In this document: positions 12,088 through 22,538 of the stretch, piece by piece
Layout of the letters: each line of letters begins with the position of its first letter
How positions within the stretch are numbered: the stretch's first letter is position 1
NCBI RefSeq assembly: GCF_023343835.1
Contig: NC_064471.1
Location: 6,189,598-6,253,597 of the forward strand
Direction: 5' to 3'
DNA: 64,000 bases
Origin: Lagopus muta
Taxonomy: Eukaryota > Chordata > Aves > Galliformes > Phasianidae
Program-made: the position numbers and the translations under genes
The notes under the pieces: generated by a model
The model's database searches: none
Told to the model about the DNA's origin: nothing
What the model saw: only the letters and a program-made list of their open reading frames with translations

Positions 12088-12948
12088 ATTTATTAATGTA
12101 TTTGGTAAATACATTAATATTTATGTCTGGTCTGTAGTGATGAAACAGCTCCCTTTTCTTTCCTCAAAAGATCAAAAATTGATCCAACTTTTTAATAGAT
12201 CATAATATAAGTCACCTTCTGCTATGCAGCCAGTGGAGCTGCTACCTAATGGGTCTTCTAAAAATGTTTCAAGACCATTAGAAACAAGTTCTACAGCTTT
12301 ATCTCAGGAAATGAAAGAAACTTGAAGCACTCTCTTTGTTCGTTAGCATCTTTGAAATAGAAAACTTTCCTGGAAGAATAAAATATAATCTCATGTTTTT
12401 GTTCTAATTGTTACTACTTGTTGAACGCTTTCTTTCTGGAATAAGGAAGGAGGCATGTCGTGCCCTTTCAATTTTTGAGACGGTTATGAGGTTTAACAAA
12501 ACAAATTATTTGCACTGAGTTTGTTGCCCCCTTAAGAAAGAGTAAGTGAACTTTTGGGGCCTGCCTTCTCTGATCTTAAGGCAAATGTTTTAAGATAAGC
12601 TCCAGGAGCATTCTTTACTGTAAACTAAAACTCTTTATGGCTTTTTCTTGGTGTTTATGAAGAGAAGGAATGAAAGCTACTTATTTGTCACAGAGAAAAA
12701 GCCCTCTTTTTTATCAGAGGGCTACCTTTCAATTCATCTTTGTTATTTTTTCCCACCTCTCGTCTTTCATGCTTTACCTGTTCGTATTTATTCACTCCGG
12801 TTGCTCATCTCCTACTAACATGAAAATAAGCATATAGATTTCAGACATTCTCTATGCTTTTAATATAATTAGAAATGGTCCTATTGTTAGGAGATAAGTC
12901 AGTTAGATTACAGAGTCTGTTTTTACTAATAGAGCTTAGGCTAATAAG

Positions 12949-12982
12949 ATTGTAATGCTGCTTCTTGGAGCAGCATTACAAT
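12949..12982. repeat. 13-bp perfect inverted repeat (hairpin)
   Basis: ATTGTAATGCTGC (12949-12961) is the exact reverse complement of GCAGCATTACAAT (12970-12982), with an 8-base loop. Weak further pairing (CTTA/TAAG) is possible outside. It is intronic, and I did not match it to a known small RNA. Confidence 0.65.
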
Positions 12983-13463
12983 GTGACTAGATCTTAAGAC
13001 AGATACAGGGCAGACCTTGGTCTTCACTGCTTGCTATATATTTTCAGAAAATTATTAAAAGAGCTAGTACATGTTAGATGACTATAAATAGAGATAGTAC
13101 AATCCTATTAGAGGGATGGGGAAAGCACAGAAACTTTGACACGAATAGAAAAAAACTTGCTCATGAGGCATTCTTAGAAGAGTGAGACCAGGGATGCTAG
13201 TGAGGAAAACAAGTAAGGCTGAGATTACAGACAGGTTCATATTTTTCCCTGTCGATTTTAATTCCATCATCTTAAAAGGCATAAAATACAGGTTTTTTTC
13301 TTAGTGAGTTTGAAGCTGTAACATCTTTCTTGCAGCTTCTCTGAAAAGTAGAGAAGCCACCCCCTCTCATGTTGTTGGAGCCTATAGAACAACTACCGTA
13401 GCAATACAAAGTTTGACCACTGTGAATTCCTTGAACAAGTCACTTCAGGGATATCATACTTAA

Positions 13464-13519
13464 GTTGTTTCTTAATGTAATCATGTGATGTGCTGTTGTT
13501 TCTTAATGTAATCGTGTGA
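13464..13519. repeat. 31-bp tandem duplication
   Basis: GTTGTTTCTTAATGTAATC starts at 13464 and again at 13495. The two units differ by one base near the end of the shared part. Intronic. Confidence 0.8.
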
Positions 13520-13826
13520 CTATCAAACTGACTGCTATGATTTTCCAGAAGGTAATATGTTATGTGTTCTTCACTTCACAATTAAGCAACGTTAATCCTT
13601 GCTTTCACTGCTGATATGTTCTTCTCAATTTCTTAAAAAGAGGAAGAGAAGAGGAATCATTCTCATATATAAACACCATAGACAAACTAGTTTATTTTTT
13701 GCATTTGGTTGTGAACTACCAATACTAGATAATGCTATGTAATGTATTTTGCATATTGCAAGGACAAATTTACTGTAAAAGCTTTATTGCTTGACTGAGA
13801 GCAAAACCTCTGGCTGTTTTTTCTAG

Positions 13827-13936
13827 TTCTACATCAAATGCTGGCTTAGGTAATCTGCAAGACCCAATTTCTCCAAAGCGTGTTCGACAAGAGGTCTTGT
13901 TAAACAACAGAGTATTGAGAGTACCCAAAATGTCAG
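13827..13936 (+). CDS. Host gene, internal coding exon (110 bp)
   Basis: The acceptor TTTTTTCTAG ends at 13826 and the donor CAG|GTAAGC starts at 13937. The frame joins the previous exon exactly (two bases plus one make a Ser codon) and leaves one base over for the next. The encoded segment contains a proline-directed basic SPKRVRQ motif, compatible with a CDK site beside a nuclear localisation signal. The 3-kb intron before it contains the solo LTR and a reverse CR1. Confidence 0.7.
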
Positions 13937-14314
13937 GTAAGCATCAAAACACTGTGCTGGCAATCAAGTTTTCATAGGTGATTCAAAGTTAAGGTCAATG
14001 CATGTAATTTTGGTGATTTAGCAGCACGTGCTGCTTTGATCAGTGTATTAAGCCATTGCTTTGAATAATATATCCATGCATTTAATAATAAATAAAATTC
14101 CTAACATTTTAACAGTTAACTGGATAGTATCTAATGAAAACTCAGTATTACTGCAAGCTTGGTGAAGAAAACCTTGTCACAAGAGCTAAGGACTGCCACC
14201 AAAAACTTTCTGTGGTTGGAGTTTGAAATCTAGTACCCCTTTAATTTTGCCAATTGTAGTTTATCAGAAACTAAAATATTGTCTTCTGTTTGTAATAATG
14301 TTTTTCTTCATTAG

Positions 14315-14463
14315 GAGTTAAAACAAAGAGCTTGAAGCGAGAACAGGATGTGCCAAGCAACCTTGCTAGAAGCTTTTCTGAAGGAAATGTAGCAGTGGGT
14401 GTTAAAGCACGGACATCCAAAAGCCTTTCACTTCATGTTTGCAAGAAAAAAAATAGGATTTAG
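14315..14463 (+). CDS. Host gene, last coding exon with stop
   Basis: The acceptor TTTTCTTCATTAG ends at 14314. The exon joins in frame (one base plus two make a Gly codon) and ends in TAG at 14461-14463. The last 49 residues are strongly basic (KTKSLKRE; final HVCKKKNRI), suggesting a nuclear or nucleic-acid-binding C-terminus. Together the four exons give about 280 C-terminal residues with no recognised globular domain. The gene identity is not known to me. Confidence 0.7.
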
Positions 14464-14655
14464 ATTCTGACTTCATCCATATTTCAAATGGGATTGATGG
14501 AAAGCAAGTGAGAACAGTGACTTTTGTTTTCCTCCTGTGAATTATTTTGTTAAAGAGGTCTCTCTCAGTAATGCAGTATTTTATAAGACCCAGTTACTGG
14601 AAATACGGCTGTGTGTTTTGTCAAATTTTGAAATAAAATGCATTTGGTTTTTGTC
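14464..14655 (+). terminator. Short 3' UTR with poly(A) signal
   Basis: The stop is followed by about 170 bases of non-coding sequence and a canonical AATAAA at 14632-14637, then a T/G-rich stretch (TTTGGTTTTTGTC) suitable as the downstream element. Cleavage is expected near 14650. Other AATAAA copies further on (for example near 15204) could serve as distal sites. Confidence 0.65.
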
Positions 14656-16152
14656 TCCTATTTGAAGCTTACAAATGTTTTCCATATAATAGCAAATTAA
14701 TATGAAATATTATTTGAAGTTGTGAATTTAGAAGTGGGTGGTATACCTTACACTGTAACTTTTGTAAGCTTCTCCCTGTAAGATGACTAAAAGATTGAAA
14801 CTTGATGCAAGGGAATTGGTGGTGATATAGTTTTTCAAGTTCCTCTAATTGTTTACTTACATTCAGGTTTCTAGTAACTTCATGGTAGAGAAGTTAGAAA
14901 TTCTTTTGCCCTGCTAAATATGTCACTGAAATTTTATAGTGTTAATACTGTGAAATATGTTTAGTGTACTTATCTTCAGCATTAGGATGCCAGCTTGTTC
15001 TTAGATAACATCTCAATTTTGGAATGATAATACCAATGTAGCATACCTGGAGGAAGGAAAAATGCAGGAAGGATTTCTTTTTTTTTTTTTTTTTTTTTTT
15101 AATGTGTTATGTCTAAAATCTTCAACTGTTTTTTAACTTGTAAATTTTTTTTAACTTGCATTCTAATTGATTTGTAAATAGGATGATATTGTTGATAACC
15201 TTAAATAAACTCTTAATTGTAAACAAGAGCCGTGTGTGAATTGAACTTGATGAAAAATTACTACTTCTTACCTGTGAAAGAGACAGAATTTTTGAAAGTA
15301 TTATAAGATCTACTAGTTCATACTGCATGTTCTGATCAATTAATACTCAAAGAGTTGCAAAGTTCCATTGTCACCCTGACATCCTGCTCACCCTTAGCGG
15401 TGTTGTGCTGGTGTATTTGGCCTGCACAAATGTAAGTGGATGTGTGAACTTCCCCAAACTAATTGGAACTAGAGGAGGAGGTCCAGTAACTGGTTCTAGT
15501 GTCAGATACCTGCCTGAATCCAGCAAGCAACTTGCAGTTCAGTAAGTTAGGTGGCATAAAGCGTGCTGCAGAGTAATGTTCTGGCTTTCAGCAATTGTAA
15601 CAGGCTGAAGGGTTTTAACGCATGGTTGTTGTGATGGAAACAGCAACAAGTTTTCTCGCAACAGCAGTGAACTGGATTACATCATCTAATAGCCTTTATC
15701 AAATCTGTTCCTAAAAATGTTTTGAGTATTTCCAAATCTTTAGAGGTTTATACATGTATTTTTACTCTGTAGCCTGTGATATTTAGGCAAACTAATGCAA
15801 ACCTTTGCAGTTCGTACCTCTAGCTCACGTTGGTGGCTATTGTTGATACGGTTGGGAGTTTAAGAGCACTTCTGAAGAAGAAAATAGTAACTGCCTGTAT
15901 AAACCTCAGGGACCGCTTGTGGGAGGAGCTGACAGTCTTGATCTTCATCAGCAAAGTTCAAAGAAGCAACAGCTCCTTCAAAATAGGCATCGATAATTAA
16001 AAATGAAATTAAATCACCTTCCTTGTGTTCTAAAAGCTTTGTATAAATATGTGATATAGTCATTGTGGAGAGCACAGGTTGATGCTGGGGACATAGAAAA
16101 TATTGGCTGTTGAAAAGGTTTTTTTGAAAAGAATCCTAAATGTAGGAAAAGC

Positions 16153-16187
<35 letters not shown>

Positions 16188-17091
16188 GGGACTTGACCGT
16201 ATCCCAGTCAGATGTTATAATAAATAGAATGAAATGAATGGCAGGGAAGTAATTTTAATGCTTCTCTACCATGCTGAACAACATCTTTTGGGGATTAATT
16301 TTAACCTGGTACCAGGTTGAAATTGTGCAGACCTTTGTTTCTGATTTATGAGACTTCTTTTTTGCAAGCTATTTAATACTAAATGTCCATGGGAGGCATT
16401 TATTCTGCTTCACATCTGCAGGAGACATGTTGGGCTTTGCTTGTTAATACCGCTGTGATAGACACAGCTTTTGTGTTGCGTGTAAGAGATATATTTTGAA
16501 AGGTTTTTAGACATGCTTGTGCATACAACTTTTTCATGTTCGATCAAACCATAGAACTGATGAAGTCTTTTCTCTTAATGTGTTTTGTTTGCTCCTGAGT
16601 TGAACTGATTTGATTAGCATACAATGCTTCAAGAGACTAAAGAAAAAATCAAGTATGTTGTGAAAATGAGCACACGTGGGATAGCTGGGTACCAGGAGTA
16701 GAGCTATGTTGACAGCAACTGGTTAGGTAGGTATGCATTTATAGTTGATAACTAGCAAAATGGTTTCCAGAAGTAAGGTTGAAGGATTTTCACAGTTCAG
16801 ATTGCTGTTGATAGGTTTTCTACTATATTAGTTATGCATTTATTGTTGCATTTTGTGAACGCATTCAGACTTCATAAGGTGCTTCAGAGCACGTTCCACG
16901 CAAGTAGCTGCTGTGGGACATCTTATTTAAGTTTTCTGTCAGATTTCCAGTTTCTACTTAAGTAAAAACCCAATGGTATTTAGAGAACAGAGAAGCTGTC
17001 GTATAACTCATTTTATTTCCTTGCCTGTCTGCGTTGCCTGTTTCCTGTCGGTCTGCCTTTACAAACCGAAATAGTAATCACTCTTTAGGTG

Positions 17092-17112
17092 ATGTTTATC
17101 TGAGATAAACAT
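17092..17112. repeat. 10-bp inverted repeat with FOX/GATA-like cores
   Basis: ATGTTTATCT and AGATAAACAT face each other across a single G. Each half contains TGTTTA (forkhead-like) and AGATAA (GATA-like) cores. A regulatory role is only a guess. Confidence 0.5.
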
Positions 17113-17577
17113 ACAATTGTTCTCATGCTGTTATACCATGCAGTGTTAAATTATTCCAGATGGGATGTAAGGGAATATTGTACAACATAACATGACTCAG
17201 ACTGATTCAAAAATTCAAATGATTTGGGTCTATTTAATCTTATTTTCTGTTTAAACATGGTAATAGTTTAAAATCACTTGAAAATGTGCTCCTGACATTT
17301 TAAATACCAAATAATCTTCAGGTAATAACTGAACCATCTTCATGAGATACCTGATGATTTTTGTGTGCTTGGACAAATGTACCTAGCGATACTAGTGCTC
17401 AGCTGGTATTTTTCTTCCTGTATGTGATTGCAATCAACAGCAAAGTCAATGTTATATATCCAGTACTGTGTGTGTTTAGTGGAGTACTGAGTAGTATAAG
17501 CTGGAAACCCTCGTAACCTCTTTCTGGGCTTCAGCCAGGCTTTTAGGGTGGCTTGCTATTAGCAGTTATTCAAAAAG

Positions 17578-17607
17578 CTTGGTAAAACAGAATGTTGTTT
17601 TACCAAG
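17578..17607. repeat. 12-bp inverted repeat
   Basis: CTTGGTAAAACA (17578-17589) and TGTTTTACCAAG (17596-17607) are exact reverse complements around a 6-base loop. No associated gene is seen. Confidence 0.6.
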
Positions 17608-19639
17608 AGGTGAATAGTTCCCATGACCAAATGGATTGAGATGTTTCTGAAAATCAATTTGTTCCAAGTGTGAAAAGGATGTTGATGATCTGGTCCCGCA
17701 GGGAAATTCTTATGAAAACTTGCAAAGGCCATAGGGTATAGTTTGTACTGTGACTCATTTACTTATTTTCATTGCAGCAAAGTGAGGTAGGAGCTATCTG
17801 AAGCATAGCAAATCTGGGTTGTTAACCAGTCCTGGGATGCTATGAATATTTGTTACTCAGGATGGAGATGGTTGCAGTCTAGAGACATATGGAGAAGAAT
17901 GAGAACAATATTGCTGTCAATGAGGCTATAGAAAGTGCTGAACCATTTGTAATGGACTCGCTACATCTACATACCCAAAGTAGTTCTCAGAATCGTGAAT
18001 TTACAAGCAATTTAGTCATTTATTTTTATGGTGGTTCTTTTAATGACTACTTTTATCTGGCATATGGACCTGCTCTGCTATGCTAGCGTTTTGGGGCCAG
18101 GTTCCTGGGCACGCTGAAAGCCAATCGTGTCCATTGATTTTCACAGAACTTAAACAAGATTGGTTATCCTGATAGCAAAAAGAGATTTCATTAAATTTAG
18201 ATCTAACCACGGCTGTAGGTTTCTACAGGGGTTCTTTCAAATCTTAAGATCAAGCGCACAATTTTATTTTTGTCTTAAATCTGCCTAACCTGTCAAATTG
18301 ACAAAGTACAGAAACCTGGTTGGATTATTAGGAAAACTTGCTCTTGCGGTAGTGGGAGAACTTTTCATATGAAGGTTATGAGATGTGTTCATCCTGTCAG
18401 TTACCTTTGAGCGTGAGTCCTACGATTAAAGACTCACTGTCCCCATCTGAGGAAGCTGAGTCTCTTGCACCTTGTAAGATTCAGTACTCTGGTTGTGAAA
18501 ACAAAGATTTATGGTAGCCAAGTGGTCCACCTTGAAAATCATCTGGACTGCAGTAGTCAAGTTTCAGTTTGTTTGGCTTTTTTAAAATTGTTGTAAAGAT
18601 ACATGAGAAGGCTGGTTTTAACAGCTTAGACAAAGTAGATGTTCTTAGAAAATTCATCTGCTAAAACTGTAAAATATGTGTTCTTCCCTGTAGGAAATTC
18701 TAAGAACCTTATTAATAGAGAGTCAATGTGTAAAGGTAAACGGCCCGTTTTATTTCTCTGCTCTGTAGTGCTCTTGGGGAAATTACTCCTGATTTCCCCA
18801 TTGCTTTAAACTTAATTGTGCTATACATATTGGGTATTAAGGTTTTATGTAGCATGACCGTTACACATCTAAATTGTACAAGGGAGTGAATTGAATAGAT
18901 ATATAATTCAATATCAGAAGTGGAGCAAAGCAAGCTTTAAAAGCCTGACTGAAAGAATTTTTGCATTGTAGTTTGAATTTTAGTGTACTGCTATTGCTGA
19001 CACTGTGTTTTGCTGGATACTTGTAGTTATAGTCTACAGAGTCTTGTAGTGAATCATAAAAACACTGTTCACGCCACAGCTAGATAGCAAATGTGTTTAC
19101 AGGCTACTACTCTACTGTGCCTTTCATTGAAGCAATTGGCTCATTTGCTTAAAGATGTGTTAAAAAAAGATTTTTATAATAGCCAAGTTAGTTTATGTAA
19201 ACTACAAAACTGTGGAATATCCCAAGTTGGATGCTGAAGGGAGAATTAAAAGCCAATAATGAATCATATGGTTAGAATCATATCGTTAACATGAAATATT
19301 CTTTAATTGAAATTCCATAGTTAATTTCCTCTTGTTCATCCAACTTGCATCACGACAATGGCATAAGAAAAACAGCCTGCAAAGAGCAGAAAAGACAATA
19401 GTAATTAGACTTAATTATATGCAAGTGTTGGGAGGGCCTGTGATGCAGATGACACTTCTAGACACATGAAACAAAAACTTCCCTTGACCTGAAGCAGTGC
19501 ATATGTGATGTAGCTAAGTTTATACATCCCTGCAGTATGCTCACTTTCAATAACTGTAGTATCTAGCTGAGGAATGTTTAAAAAACAAAAATGGAAAGGT
19601 AAGTGCTGAAACTGTTCATCTGAGGCATCTGCCAAACAG

Positions 19640-21230
19640 TTGGCACAGTTGTCCAGTTGGCTCGGGTATCCCTGTCTTCGGCAGTTTGACCAAGCCCTGA
19701 GTGACTTGGTCTGAAGCCAACGTTGACCCTGTTTTGAGCAGGTGGTTGGAGTAATGAGCTTTCAAGTTCCCTTCCAACCTAGACAATGCTTCAACTTGAG
19801 GATGAATTGACTTCAAGAGCCAGTAGAAAGTACAGCACCGGTATTCAAAGCTGTGCTAGTAGATTTATTCTACTAGCCAAAACCACTAAAGATCAAATAT
19901 GAACAGCTAGGGGTGTGACATGAGCTCTATCGCTTTGATTGTCCTTAATATCAAAGGATTGGAAAGAGGCAAATGCAGCTGTATCTTGTAGGAGCTCCAG
20001 GGATCTTCTCATGTTTGTCATACTGCAATACAGACTAGGCCTATGGGCAGATAATGCTAGTATCCTTCTGCTGGGGAAAGTCATGTCTGGCAGATCTGTT
20101 ACATTACTTTAAAAGCTCTGAGCTAATAATTAAGATATAACTGTTAAGTGTAGCCCACTTCAACTTGGAAGAGGCTGTCATCAGGTACCTCATGGAATGC
20201 TATTGAAGAAACCTTTAGCTAAAGCGACCTTTAGGCAAAGTGGGATTTAAGTTCTTATGCTTTCAAAGGTCAGAAAACAAAGAGTGGGAATAAATGGACA
20301 GTTTTCAGAATAGATGACTGGTAAAACTTTGCTGGCTCCATATGGTTGAATATATTCACAAATAATTTCAAGAAGGGTATAGAGAACTGACAAATTTATT
20401 GATACTGAATAATTCAGGAAGTTAAAACAAAAGCTAACTATAAAGAGTTGCAGGAGCATCTCTGCTACTGAGGGACTGGGCGATAAAATAACAGATGAAA
20501 TTGAATGTCAATGAATGCAAAATAATGCACAAAAAAGAAAACAACCCAAACTGTACATACATGACTACGGGTTCTCAAATAGATGCTATGACTCAGGAAG
20601 GAGACCTTGGAATTGGTGTAAAAATACCATGAAAACATCAGCTCTGTAGTCGAAATAGCAAGAAAAGGGATAGGGAACAATCAATGTGTAAATCCTTGGC
20701 GTGCCTGTCTATTCTGAATGGTGCTGTCCTGCACATTTCAAGTATAGGACAACTATGAAAGGTATAAAGAAAGATGAGAGGAGTACAGAGCAAACTGAAT
20801 GTGGGGGATGATTAAATACTTAGGGATACTTCAGCCTGGAAAATAAGTGGTTGAGGAGTCATGATAAAGATGTCTGAAATAATGAGTCATGAGAAAAGGG
20901 GCTAGCAAGAATTATTCGCCTCTTACTGCATGAGAATTAAAGGATGAATTCAAAAGATGTGGAAGTTCTTCCCTGCGTGGCATACTTTATGACAGCAAGG
21001 TCTCTAATTTAAAAATGGCAAGTGCCAAAAGCTTTGAGTTTGAACATGTTAGCACAATTATATGGAAGAAATGGTGATCAGGAGCTACTGAGAACAGAGC
21101 AGATACATAAAGCAGTGAACAGACAGGAATGTAGGAGGGCAAGTACAGCATCTTCAGTATAGTTGGGCATTGTCTGAAAGAAGAAGCTGGTCTCACTGGA
21201 CTTTCAACTCTAAAACTGTTTTGAGTTTTT
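19640..21230 (+). mobile_element. Old CR1/L3-like LINE debris
   Basis: At 19730-19800 the text resembles a CR1 3' end (GACCCTG..TTGAGCAGGTGGTTGGAGTA, then TTCCCTTCCAACCTAGACA). From about 20465 a second, more diverged segment encodes a decayed 'K.NV..CK.MH'-type block of LINE ORF2 (GATGAAATTGAATGTCAATG then GCAAAATAATGCAC). It ends near 21225 with an L3-like 'CTGGTCTCACTGGACTTT' 3' end. All frames are broken. Precise boundaries between copies cannot be set by eye. Confidence 0.55.
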
Positions 21231-22332
21231 CTTCCATCATAGATATATAATGGTAAGAGCGTTTTCCCAGTGCTACTTAATAAGCCTGTTGGAATTATTT
21301 GTAAAGAAGAATTGTGTAAAAGCAGAAATTATCCAGAAGCTAACATATCTGATCGGTGTTACGCAGCACAGCTCTTCTATGTCTGCTATGTTATCTCTTA
21401 GTATGTATGCATGTTGCATTGCTTAGAGGTGCTTCTCACATGCCCCTCTTGCTCGGTTGTGATGCATTTAGGCAGAACACAGAATAGCACTCAAATTGTC
21501 TTGTTTCACTGTTTGTTGTGTGTGTTTGGTTTTGATTTCTTTTTTTAAGAAGTCAGAAATGGACAAAAAACATTCAACCAATTGTCTTGGTTTGAGAAAA
21601 GTGTTAACTTGTTGCACTGGCCAATGAAATAAAAGTTTTTCCTTTGAGTCTTGCAGATCTTTAAATTCACAGCCTGAGCTGATGTAGAACTCAATATTTT
21701 GCAGGGATGAATGCCAGTATCTCTCCATTTTCCAGTTAGGAAAGATCACGACGAGAAGTAACACAAAACACAAAGTAACTCAGCTTTTTGGTGATGGGAA
21801 AAAGTGTTAATAAAGCCAGATGTGGTACCTGAGGGGATGTGCAAAAAGGATTTCAGGGAAGCTTTGAGCAAGGGGAATTGAGGCTGCTTGCCTCTAGAAA
21901 GCTGGCAGGGAAGTGAAGGTGTGGATGCTGTGATAGACTATGCTTTGGATAGACTGCTCCCACTGCTGCCAGACTGCAGAAGAGATTTGCAGCATGGAGG
22001 ACAAGCTGAAAGCTGTGCTGGAGCATCACTTAATTCATGGCTCCATAAATATGTCTCTATTACTGGTTGCTGATTACTATGATCAGCCATAGCAAGCTAT
22101 GCCAAGAGGGTTTTTTCACTTGGGCCTGGCAGATGTGTTTTCTTGATTGGTATGTTTCATGTGCTGTGGCAAATAATTCACTTTAGGAATTTAGGCACTG
22201 CAGGAGTCTCTTGCAATGGAACAGCCTTACAGGTAGAGAGATTTGAGGGGGAAAGTGAGCGTTCAGATTCTGACTGGCGGCTCCACTCTGACACTGATGT
22301 ATGTCTATCTTTCCCTCAATCTGAGACTTCTC
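21231..22332. other. Non-coding flank up to the assembly gap
   Basis: Mostly unique sequence. Around 21587 a TGTCTTGGTTTGAG string resembles an avian LTR start but has no supporting partner. No LTR, primer site or gag start of the downstream ERVL is visible here, so the 5' LTR must be lost, diverged or inside the gap. The open frame at 21888-22073 shows nothing recognisable. Confidence 0.5.
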
Positions 22333-22532
22333 NNNNNNNNNNNNNNNNNNNNNNNNNNNNNNNNNNNNNNNNNNNNNNNNNNNNNNNNNNNNNNNNNNNN
22401 NNNNNNNNNNNNNNNNNNNNNNNNNNNNNNNNNNNNNNNNNNNNNNNNNNNNNNNNNNNNNNNNNNNNNNNNNNNNNNNNNNNNNNNNNNNNNNNNNNNN
22501 NNNNNNNNNNNNNNNNNNNNNNNNNNNNNNNN
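22333..22532. other. Assembly gap (200 N)
   Basis: Exactly 200 Ns, so probably a nominal-size gap. It ends seven bases before the ATG of the ERVL gag, where the leader, primer-binding site and 5' LTR should lie. Confidence 1.
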
Positions 22533-22538
22533 AACACG

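Larger units (their letters stand above)
14656..19639. other. Intergenic stretch
   Basis: AT-rich unique sequence with no convincing gene. It contains a poly-T tract at 15078-15100, a poly-A tract at 16157-16183 and two short inverted repeats (17092-17112 and 17578-17607). Short open frames at 15860-16075, 17889-18086 and 18712-18933 have no recognisable protein character. Confidence 0.55.

Noticed and set aside
12949..12982. microRNA gene
   Set aside because: The stem is only 13-14 bp with little extension, and the arms do not match a small RNA that I know.
22143..22538. Apparent extension of the ERVL gag frame upstream through the gap
   Set aside because: The extension only exists because Ns are read as open codons; the sequence before the gap shows no retroviral character.
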